From JAAYJM01 sp964498585 (lineage in GTDB: Bacteria > Bacteroidota > Ignavibacteria > Kapaibacteriales > UBA2268): 23,362 bases of DNA. Position 1 is the stretch's first letter. Each line of letters opens with the position of its first letter. The DNA is taken from the NCBI GenBank assembly GCA_964498585.1, contig CAZCHH010000054.1, positions 1-23,362 of the forward strand. Reading direction: 5' to 3'. The position numbers were made by a program, and so were the translations under genes. This document shows, in pieces, positions 7,984-14,164 of the stretch. Below the pieces are notes generated by a model. The model was not told the DNA's origin and did no database searches. It was given only the letters and a program-made list of their open reading frames with translations.

Positions 7984-8766
7984 ATGAATAAAATAACCGA
8001 AAATAGAAGAAAATTTCTTAAGCAAATGCTGACTGGTGCAGTCGTTACTGCTGCTTGTCCACATCTTTTGCTCGGTAAAGTTACTCCGGATATAAAATAT
8101 GACAAAAATAAAAATAAAATTCTTGGCGTTTATCATATAAATTTAGACGAATATCCAGATCTTTATGAACTGTGGAAATCTATTTTAATCCGGGTTGATG
8201 CAATTGATGGTTCTTGGAAAGATGTGTTGATAACCAGATTAGACCCCGAAGAATATGGGCAGCAATTTGGAGCTGTTTGGAATATTTGCACTCACATGGG
8301 CTGGGAAATAAGTAAACTTCATCCCGAATTACATATTTATATTTGTCCCCACGAAGGTTCTACTTTTTGTCCTACTGGGAAATTACTTGGAGGTCCAGCA
8401 GAATGGGATTTAGAATCTTATCCTATTGTTAATTTCGATGGCGATAAAAACTTATATTTAGAAATATATTACTATGCTGGTTCAAGTGTTGAAGAGCAAG
8501 AATCACTTGTTTATCTAAAACAAAATATACCTAATCCTTGCAATGATATTACAACAATAGACTACGGCACAGAAAAAGCTGGTTTTTTAAAAATAGAACT
8601 TTTTGATTTATCTGGAAATAAAATTGCTGTTATTGTTAATTCTCAGCATAATCCCGGACATTATTCAGTAAATTTTAATACTTCCAATCTACCTTCAGGA
8701 CAATATGTTTATAAGCTTTATCAAAATGCCAGTGAAATTGTAAAAAAACTTATAATTGCAAAATAA
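7984..8766 (+). CDS. Rieske-like [2Fe-2S] protein with Tat signal and T9SS C-terminal sorting domain
   Basis: 260 aa. The N-terminus has a twin-arginine motif (NRRKFLKQ) followed by a hydrophobic stretch, as in cofactor-loaded Tat substrates. Residues ~85-150 are Rieske-like: CTHMG (Cys102, His104), then CPHEGSTF (Cys121, His123), then GKLLGGPAEWDLESYPI, which matches the family after the second motif. Canonical proteins have CxH...CxxH; here the second site is Cys-Pro-His-Glu, so the ligand position holds Glu124 and a His sits one residue early. The two disulfide cysteines of bc1-type Rieske proteins are replaced by Trp107 and His123. Residues ~175-260 are a T9SS type A sorting domain beginning QNIPNP and ending VKKLIIAK. 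Tat export followed by T9SS would place the folded protein on the cell surface. The stop codon directly abuts the dxs start. Whether it binds a cluster is uncertain. Confidence 0.85.
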   Translation: MNKITENRRKFLKQMLTGAVVTAACPHLLLGKVTPDIKYDKNKNKILGVYHINLDEYPDLYELWKSILIRVDAIDGSWKDVLITRLDPEEYGQQFGAVWNICTHMGWEISKLHPELHIYICPHEGSTFCPTGKLLGGPAEWDLESYPIVNFDGDKNLYLEIYYYAGSSVEEQESLVYLKQNIPNPCNDITTIDYGTEKAGFLKIELFDLSGNKIAVIVNSQHNPGHYSVNFNTSNLPSGQYVYKLYQNASEIVKKLIIAK

Positions 8767-10716
8767 ATGAACACACTTGATTACAGCAAATATAAATATC
8801 TGCAAAAAATAAATTCACCTGATGATTTAAAGGAAGTTCCCTTAAATCAGTTGCATATAGTATGCGACGAAGTAAGGGAATTTCTTATAGATACGATTAC
8901 ACAAACAGGTGGGCATTTCGGTTCCGGACTTGGAAGCGTTGAACTTATTGTTGCTCTTCACTATGTTTATGATACTCCAACCGATAAGCTCGTTTTCGAT
9001 ACCGGACATCAGGGCTATCCTCATAAAGTTTTAACTGAACGTCGTGATTTAATGCACACTATTCGGAAAAAAGGCGGGATTTCCGGCTTCCTTAAACGCT
9101 CTGAAAGTGAATATGATTGTTTCGGTGCAGGACATGCTAGCACCAGCATATCTGCAGCCCTTGGAATTGCAACTGCACGCGATTTGCAAAAGAAAGATTT
9201 TAAAGTACTTGCAATTATCGGAGACGGCGCAATGACCGGCGGACTTGCCTTTGAAGGTATGAACAACTGTGGTGTCCAAAAAAGAGACATAACTGTTATT
9301 TTAAATGACAACAACGTTTCTATTGACCAAAACGTCTCCGCTCTTTCAAACTATTTTAATGAACTCTTTGCATCGAATCCAATGCAGAAGCTACGCCAAA
9401 ACGTCTGGGAATTAACTGGAAAAATGGATAATCTTGGCGATAGATTCCGCAAAGTATTATCAAGATTGGAAGGTGGAGTCAAATCAGTGGTTACTCCGGG
9501 CAGTTTATTTGAAGCTATGGGATTCAATTATTTTGGTCCTTTGAATGGACATAACGTCCAGCAACTTGTAAAAATGTTCCGTTTGATTAAAGAATCTCAC
9601 GGACCAATACTTGTTCATGTTATTACCAAAAAAGGCAAGGGCTACGCTCCAGCAGAAAAAGATGCTCATCATTTTCACGCAATCGGAAAAATAGATAAAG
9701 ACACCGGCTGTTCAATTCCTAATGCCGGTGATAATAATTTACCGCCACAATACTACAAAGTATTTGGGAAAGCATTGGTAGAGCTATGCCGTATGAATCC
9801 CAAATTAGTTGGCATAACTGCTGCAATGGCTGAAGGTACTGGTCTTGATGAGTTAGAACGAGAGATGCCAGAACGCTTCTTTGATGTTGGTATTGCAGAA
9901 GGACACGCAGTTACATTTGCCGCTGGGCTTGCAAGCGAAGGGATAATACCAGTTTGTGCCATTTATTCTTCATTCCTTCAGCGAGCTTTTGATAACATTG
10001 CCCACGATTGCAGTTTACAAAATCTGCATGTAATATTTGCTGTGGACAGAGCTGGCATAGTTGGTGCTGATGGCTCAACCCATCACGGCCTTTTGGATTT
10101 GGCTTTTCTTCGCTGTATAAACAAAATAATTATCGCAGCTCCAAAAGATGAGCAAGAGCTTCGCGATTTGCTTTATAGCGCCGTATTTCATTATACTCAA
10201 TGCCCTGTCGCAATTCGTTTTCCAAGAGGTCGCTCACTTGGAGTGAAAATGGAATTTATGAAGCAAATTCCGTTGGGAACATGGGAAATTTTGAGAGATG
10301 GAAGCGATATAGCTATTCTTGCCGTTGGAAATATGGTGAATGAATCGTTGAAAGCAGCAGAAATTTTAGAAGAAAGCAATATTTCTGCAACGGTTATTAA
10401 TGCTCGTTTCATTAAGCCACTTGATACTAAAATGCTTGACGTCCTTTGCTCAAATTTCAATAAAATAATTACAGTTGAAGATGGAACAATTGTTGGTGGA
10501 TTTGGTTCTGCCGTTAATGAATACATTGCTCATAATCATTCAAAGAAAGTTGATATCTTTATTCACGGAATACCTGAAAAGCAAATTGAACACGGAAGTC
10601 AAGCTGAATTGCTTAAAGAAATTGACCTTGACTCCTTTGGAATTGCTAAAACTGTGATGAATTTTATTATAAAACAAAATCTAGAAAAAATTCAAATTGA
10701 GGAATTAGTAAATTAA
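8767..10716 (+). CDS. dxs: 1-deoxy-D-xylulose-5-phosphate synthase
   Basis: 649 aa, the usual DXS length or slightly longer. It condenses pyruvate and glyceraldehyde 3-phosphate to DXP with thiamine diphosphate, the first step of the MEP isoprenoid route and also a source for thiamine and pyridoxal synthesis. Visible motifs: GHQGYPHK (80-87), HASTSISAALGIA, the thiamine diphosphate/Mg motif GDGAM at 152-156 through NDNN at 180-183, VGIAEGHA with the catalytic Glu378 (usually AEQHA), DRAG at 427-430, GSTHHG at ~436-441 with His439, and GGFGSAV near the C-terminus. All key residues are kept. The ATG starts one base after the stop of the Rieske-like gene, and the downstream gene overlaps by one base (TAATG), so translation is probably coupled. 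Cytoplasmic. Confidence 0.94.
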   Translation: MNTLDYSKYKYLQKINSPDDLKEVPLNQLHIVCDEVREFLIDTITQTGGHFGSGLGSVELIVALHYVYDTPTDKLVFDTGHQGYPHKVLTERRDLMHTIRKKGGISGFLKRSESEYDCFGAGHASTSISAALGIATARDLQKKDFKVLAIIGDGAMTGGLAFEGMNNCGVQKRDITVILNDNNVSIDQNVSALSNYFNELFASNPMQKLRQNVWELTGKMDNLGDRFRKVLSRLEGGVKSVVTPGSLFEAMGFNYFGPLNGHNVQQLVKMFRLIKESHGPILVHVITKKGKGYAPAEKDAHHFHAIGKIDKDTGCSIPNAGDNNLPPQYYKVFGKALVELCRMNPKLVGITAAMAEGTGLDELEREMPERFFDVGIAEGHAVTFAAGLASEGIIPVCAIYSSFLQRAFDNIAHDCSLQNLHVIFAVDRAGIVGADGSTHHGLLDLAFLRCINKIIIAAPKDEQELRDLLYSAVFHYTQCPVAIRFPRGRSLGVKMEFMKQIPLGTWEILRDGSDIAILAVGNMVNESLKAAEILEESNISATVINARFIKPLDTKMLDVLCSNFNKIITVEDGTIVGGFGSAVNEYIAHNHSKKVDIFIHGIPEKQIEHGSQAELLKEIDLDSFGIAKTVMNFIIKQNLEKIQIEELVN

Positions 10717-11168
10717 TGAAACAGTTTTCCTTTGATGCGATAATAATCAAACACCCCAAACTAAATAGTGGGTATATTGATATACCTGATGAAATAATGA
10801 AGGAGTTTGGCAATAGGCAAAGAATTAAAGTAAAAGCAAAGTTTGATGGATATGAATACCGCGGCTTGATTGTAAAGATGGGTTTGCCAAATCACTGCAT
10901 TGGAATAAATCAAAATGTAAGAAAAGCAATTGAAAAAAATCCAGGCGATAAAATTAGTGTATCCATCGAAGAAGACCTTGAAGAACGAACTGTCACTATT
11001 CCAGAAGATTTTAATCAAACTCTGACACAATTTCCTGAAGCTTATGAAAAATTTAATAAACTTTCTTTTACCCATAAAAAAGAATACGTTGAGTGGATTG
11101 CTGAAGCAAAGCGTCCTGAAACTAGAAAGAATCGGATAGAGAAAGCGATTATAATGATTAATGATTAG
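10716..11168 (+). CDS. YdeI/OmdA-like protein with DUF1905 domain
   Basis: 150 aa. Residues 1-90 are a DUF1905 small beta barrel (YIDIPDEIMKEFG, then GYEYRGLIVKMG and IGINQNVRKAIEKNPGDKI). Residues ~95-150 match the bacteriocin-protection YdeI/OmdA-type C-terminus, including LSFTHKKEYVEWIAEAKRPE and TRKNRIEKAI. There is no signal peptide. The family's biochemical role is poorly established, and the name comes from an enterobacterial relative. The start codon overlaps the dxs stop by one base, so it is the last gene of the operon. No functional link to DXS is known to me; co-transcription may be incidental. Confidence 0.85.
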   Translation: MKQFSFDAIIIKHPKLNSGYIDIPDEIMKEFGNRQRIKVKAKFDGYEYRGLIVKMGLPNHCIGINQNVRKAIEKNPGDKISVSIEEDLEERTVTIPEDFNQTLTQFPEAYEKFNKLSFTHKKEYVEWIAEAKRPETRKNRIEKAIIMIND

Positions 11169-11173
11169 TGGCT

Positions 11174-11226
11174 TGTTATTCTTAATCCTCTGATAAAGAA
11201 ATGCTTTATTATAATGGAGATGACAT
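11174..11226 (-). repeat. Z-family interspersed repeat, copy 3
   Basis: Read on the minus strand it starts ATGTCATCTCCATTATAA, continues ATAAAGCATTTCTTTATC (a small palindrome) and ends near GGATTAAGAATAACA. It begins six bases after the operon's last stop codon, so its hairpin may also act as a 3' end structure. Confidence 0.7.
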
Positions 11227-11238
11227 CACTTAATGTGT

Positions 11239-11266
11239 CATTCTGACGGATGTCAGAATCCATCTT
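11239..11266 (-). repeat. Partial X module (third palindrome only)
   Basis: Reads CATTCTGACGGATGTCAGAAT followed by CCATCTT, the reverse complement of an X-type AAGATGGATTCTG...CAGAATG hairpin. A full X module follows 37 bp later in the opposite orientation. Confidence 0.65.
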
Positions 11267-11302
11267 ATTATTATTCAACGCTATTCAATTTTAGCTATTT
11301 CA

Positions 11303-11386
11303 ATGAAGCATTTGGGCTTGCCCAAATGTATCGTGAGCAAGCTCACTTGCTTTCCCAAGATGGATTCTGGCATACGCCAGAATGAC
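11303..11386 (+). repeat. X module: three consecutive short palindromes, copy 1
   Basis: Contains CATTTGGGC-TT-GCCCAAATG, then GTGAGC-AA-GCTCAC, then ATTCTGGC-ATAC-GCCAGAAT, and closes GAC. Nearly identical to the inverted copy at 23279-23362; the differences are in the short spacer between the first and second palindromes and single bases elsewhere. Confidence 0.85.
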
Positions 11387-11395
11387 AAGAAAAGA

Positions 11396-11478
11396 TGTCA
11401 TTGGTAACGAAGTGAGGAATCTCAAATGTAGTGTTAACAAGTATTTGAGAGATTTCTTGCTGACGCTTAAAACGACAT
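11396..11478 (+). repeat. Y-family palindromic interspersed repeat, copy 3
   Basis: Starts TGTCATTGGTAACGAAGTGA with GGAATCTCAAATGTAGTG, has a variable middle, then GAGATTTCTTGCTGACGCTT and ends CGACAT. Very close to copy 5 at 23184. Together with the Z and X elements to its left it forms a ~305-bp composite of repeats. Confidence 0.8.
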
Positions 11479-11595
11479 TAAAATCTGAATAATAAGGACA
11501 AATAAGTATAATTATATGTTTTTCACTCTCAAGAAGTGATAATCATAAATTTTATTTTTTGTTCAATTTTAAATATACTTAAGATTTTTATTATT

Positions 11596-13044
11596 ATGAA
11601 TATTAAATCAAATTACATAAAATTTTTGCTGTTTTTTTTAATTAGTATTTCTTTCTTTTTTAATAACGATTCTTTATCAAAACCATCAAAATCAAAACAA
11701 ACTCAAAGCAAAAACATAAGTAAAAAGAGTACATCAAAGAAAAATACATCAAAGAAAAGAACAACAAAGAAAAAAAGTTCTAGTAAAAAAAGCAGTAAAA
11801 AGTCTTCAACCCCATCGCTAACCGTTATAAAAGACAGTTTACTCGAAGAAGGTATAAATTACAGAAATATTTATTTAAAAGCAGGAAAAAGCATTCATTC
11901 AGTTCATATTATAGAAGTAGATATTTTTGAGAATAACGCAGTTGATGTGCTTAAAGCCAACAACTATATTCATGATTTAAAACAACTTTCTGAAATAATT
12001 GATGATAATAATGAAGATTCAAATTATTATGCCGGAATAAATGGAAGTTTTTGGCGAGCTTACTCAAACAAACCAATAGGTTCTACAATAATTGACGGCG
12101 AGGTAGTTGAATTGAATCAATATAAAAGTTGGAGCTCTGTTTTTTTTGATTCTGTTGGAAAACCCTATTTTGATAATTTTGATTTAGATTGCACTATTGA
12201 ACTTAAAAAGCAGAGAATTGAAGTTGACAGATTCAATCAAAGACGCGATAGCAACTCTATTGTTATTTATAATCGTTTTGCAGGAAACCAAATACCCTTT
12301 ATCAGTCAAAGTCAAATAGATAAAGCAGTAAATTCATATCTTGAACTTTATAACGACAGTCAAATATTTAACGATTCTTCTGAAACTCAATTCGATTTAG
12401 AAACATATATAGCTGAAAATTTGGAAATTGAGAAGACCAATTCAATAGAGTTTCCTTTGAAGAAAATATGTTGCGAATATTTAGAAAAGCCGGTTATCAA
12501 TAAAGATATTAAATGTGCTGTTAAGTTAATTGATACTGGCGTAGTTTTATTACCTGAGAATGGTTTTATCATTTCTGTTGGGAAAGAACATTTTTTAAAC
12601 TCTTTGATAATTAGTTTGAAGGACACTTTAGTTCTAAAAATCAAGTCAAGCAAATTACAGGAAAAAAATTTTTGCAATGGTCTTTCTGCAACTCCGCGGC
12701 TTGTTAGGAATGGGAAAGCAGTGAACGAAGCCCGTAAAGAAGGTTCCCGTGGAAGACGGTTCATTAATCGTGCATTACCTCGTTCTGCAATCGGAGCAAA
12801 TAAAGCTAATAATAAGATTTATCTTGTTTCAGTAGAAGGAAATAACAGAGCGAAAAAAATAGTTGGTGCTTCTTTATCTCAGCTATCAAAAATTATGACT
12901 AAAATTGGTTGCTATAACGCTATGAATCTTGACGGCGGTGGTTCTACTACAATGGTTGTTAATGGTTTAAATATTATTAATGGTTATAATCCTTATAAAA
13001 GCAGAAGGATTTCTGTTGGTTTAGCTGTAAAGAAATTAAAGTAA
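11596..13044 (+). CDS. Secreted phosphodiester glycosidase (NAGPA-like) domain protein
   Basis: 482 aa from the ATG at 11596. A start 60 bp upstream (11536) is open but would add 20 residues ahead of a good signal peptide (residues 1-28: basic start, long Leu/Phe core), so the inner Met is preferred. Residues 29-72 are a Lys/Ser/Thr-rich linker with about 20 Lys/Arg and no acidic residue. From ~75 on comes the phosphodiester glycosidase fold: YAGINGSFW, then a central insert, then ATPRLVRNGK, RALPRSAIGANK, IYLVSVEGNNRAK and the signature NLDGGGS at 444-450, ending with RRISVGLAV. The domain cleaves GlcNAc-1-phosphodiester-type bonds in characterised members and occurs in many bacterial envelope proteins. 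The substrate here is unknown; the basic linker could bind acidic surface polymers or peptidoglycan. A stand-alone gene, flanked by repeats. Confidence 0.85.
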   Translation: MNIKSNYIKFLLFFLISISFFFNNDSLSKPSKSKQTQSKNISKKSTSKKNTSKKRTTKKKSSSKKSSKKSSTPSLTVIKDSLLEEGINYRNIYLKAGKSIHSVHIIEVDIFENNAVDVLKANNYIHDLKQLSEIIDDNNEDSNYYAGINGSFWRAYSNKPIGSTIIDGEVVELNQYKSWSSVFFDSVGKPYFDNFDLDCTIELKKQRIEVDRFNQRRDSNSIVIYNRFAGNQIPFISQSQIDKAVNSYLELYNDSQIFNDSSETQFDLETYIAENLEIEKTNSIEFPLKKICCEYLEKPVINKDIKCAVKLIDTGVVLLPENGFIISVGKEHFLNSLIISLKDTLVLKIKSSKLQEKNFCNGLSATPRLVRNGKAVNEARKEGSRGRRFINRALPRSAIGANKANNKIYLVSVEGNNRAKKIVGASLSQLSKIMTKIGCYNAMNLDGGGSTTMVVNGLNIINGYNPYKSRRISVGLAVKKLK

Positions 13045-13323
13045 AAAGTTGTAACTTCAAAACTCCCTACTTTTCGTAGTTTATGGTTTAAATTCATCAA
13101 ATAACTGAAATTATTGTAAAGAATAGTTGAATTTTACTATGACTAAAGAAAATAATTATTAAATTTCCCGAATGATTTTTGTATTTAATTTAAAATAAAA
13201 AGAATACTATAAAGTAATTTCAAATATATGATTTAGTTTATCTGTTTTTTTAAAAGATATTTTATTAATAAAAAAGATAATATGCTTATTATAACTACAA
13301 ATATCAATAAAAAGATTTGTTAA

Positions 13324-13518
13324 ATGTATTTCTGGAAAGTTAGAAATACATTTCACTCAGATAGAAATACGTTTCACTCTGCCAGAAGCACATTTCACTC
13401 AGATAGAAATACGTTTCACTCTGCCAGAAGCACATTTCACTCAGATAGAAATACGTTTCACTCTGCCAGAAACTCATTTCACTCAGTTAGAAGCACATTT
13501 TTGACTGGAAAATATTAG
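13324..13518 (+). CDS. Possible 64-aa heptad-repeat peptide encoded by a 21-bp minisatellite
   Basis: Eight 21-bp units run from 13339 to 13506, each coding a seven-residue block of the form x-Arg-(Asn/Ser)-(Thr/Ser)-Phe-His-Ser; the last unit ends Phe-Leu-Thr. The frame starts MYFWK and ends LTGKY. Units alternate between a GAT-AGA-AAT-ACG type and a GCC-AGA-AGC-ACA type, making a 42-bp higher-order repeat. The first two 42-mers (13360-13401 and 13402-13443) are identical, and the third differs at two bases. Between the two unit types four of six differences fall at third codon positions, mildly favouring coding. No ribosome binding site is evident, no signal peptide is present and the opposite strand is also partly open, so this may be non-coding satellite DNA. 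Function unknown. Confidence 0.35.
   Translation: MYFWKVRNTFHSDRNTFHSARSTFHSDRNTFHSARSTFHSDRNTFHSARNSFHSVRSTFLTGKY
13339..13506 (+). repeat. 21-bp tandem repeat, eight units (42-bp dimer structure)
   Basis: Units begin at 13339, 13360, 13381, 13402, 13423, 13444, 13465 and 13486. Every unit contains AGA followed by a TTT trinucleotide 6 bases later; the first seven end TTTCACTC(A/T). Units are directly adjacent with no spacers. Confidence 0.95.
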
Positions 13519-13589
13519 AAACATTTCCCTAAACAATGATATCTTATTTTACAAAACATATAAAATGCAGAACAGCACTAATAAACCCT

Positions 13590-13624
13590 CTTTTGCAAAA
13601 CTAACGATTATACATAAGTATTAG
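13590..13624 (+). repeat. Repeat A, left copy
   Basis: A 35-bp segment centred on ACTAACGATTATACA that is the inverse of 17253-17287, with 31 of 35 positions matching by eye. Outermost member of the mirrored repeat set around the Asp-box gene. Confidence 0.75.
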
Positions 13625-13656
13625 CTTTTACCATAGGTAGCAGAAATAATTTTTAT

Positions 13657-13733
13657 GTCTTAGAAATTTATTCCGTAGGAATTATATATTTGTAACAAAA
13701 ATTACCCTTGACTGTGCATATCCCGTAGGGATT
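13657..13733 (+). repeat. Repeat B, left arm of a 77-bp inverted pair
   Basis: Contains TTCCGTAGGAA at one end and TCCCGTAGGGA at the other, with ATATATTTGTAACA between. Aligned to the reverse complement of 16969-17045 it matches at 70 of 77 positions with no gaps. Both ends carry short palindromes (TTCCGTAGGAA, TCCCGTAGGGA). Confidence 0.9.
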
Positions 13734-13760
13734 CTATTTTAATAAGTCATTATTAATCTA

Positions 13761-13812
13761 AGTCATTACTATTTAAATAAAGGATTTGCTATATCGTGGA
13801 AACGAAATGACA
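13761..13812 (+). repeat. Z-family interspersed repeat, copy 4
   Basis: AGTCATTAC, then TTTAAATAAAGGATTTGCT, then ATCGTGGAAACGAAATGACAC. The more diverged of the two Z copies left of the Asp-box gene. Confidence 0.65.
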
Positions 13813-13966
13813 CTTTAATTGTATCTATAAGTGCAACTTGGTTTTATGCTTATTTTTGAAAGTGAAATTTTTAAGAAACCTTATCTTTAATCATTAACCT
13901 TAGTAGAAAATAAAAATCAATTATCATTCGACCTTATTAGCTTATTTTTCTTATCAGGAAGGTAAT

Positions 13967-14002
13967 AAAAAAACTCCTTCTCAAGTTGCACTTGGGAAGG
14001 AG
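13967..14002 (-). terminator. Rho-independent terminator of the Asp-box T9SS gene
   Basis: On the minus strand the stem CTCCTTC-CCAAGT / ACTTG-A-GAAGGAG closes a 3-nt loop and is followed at once by a run of seven T. In plus coordinates CTCCTTC is 13974-13980 and GAAGGAG 13996-14002, with CAAGT/ACTTG continuing the stem. It lies about 160 bp beyond the stop of the minus-strand gene ending at 14165, with repeats between. Confidence 0.85.
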
Positions 14003-14044
14003 ATAGAAAAACTAATGTTCAAATGGGAAAGCCCGTTTTCTTTT

Positions 14045-14076
14045 AAGATGAATTCTGACATTCATCAGAATGACAT
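14045..14076 (+). repeat. Partial X module (third palindrome only)
   Basis: AAGATGAATTCTGACATTCA then TCAGAATGACAT: a diverged copy of the ATTCTGGC...GCCAGAAT hairpin of module X, followed directly by a Z element. Confidence 0.6.
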
Positions 14077-14085
14077 TGTAAAGTT

Positions 14086-14140
14086 ATGTCATTTCCATTC
14101 AAATAAAGCATTTGCTTTTTCAGGGATTTCGGAATGACAT
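14086..14140 (+). repeat. Z-family interspersed repeat, copy 5
   Basis: ATGTCATTTCCATTCAAATA, AAGCATTTGCTT and GGGATTTCGGAATGACAT: the least degenerate copy. It pairs in inverted orientation with the Z copy at 16766-16819 on the other side of the gene. Confidence 0.75.
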
Positions 14141-14164
14141 CGTTACGTGTTTGTCTTAATTATT

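Larger units (their letters stand above)
13045..14164. other. Long intergenic region with minisatellite, A/B/Z repeats and a terminator
   Basis: About 1.1 kb with no conventional gene. 13045-13320 is very AT-rich and featureless. 13324-13518 holds a tandem repeat that is open as a 64-aa frame. Then follow repeat A (13590-13624), B (13657-13733), Z (13761-13812), a terminator hairpin facing left (13967-14002), a partial X palindrome (14045-14076) and another Z (14086-14140). Confidence 0.7.

Noticed and set aside
10197..10526. 109-aa minus-strand gene inside dxs
   Set aside because: Shadow of the well-conserved dxs frame; no recognisable domain. The same applies to the other antisense frames in dxs and in the 1655-5962 gene.
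11536..11595. Upstream start for the glycosidase-like gene
   Set aside because: It would put 20 extra hydrophobic residues before a complete signal peptide that begins at 11596.
13339..13506. CRISPR array
   Set aside because: Units of 21 bp are directly adjacent and nearly identical, with no unique spacers and no cas genes; it is a tandem minisatellite.
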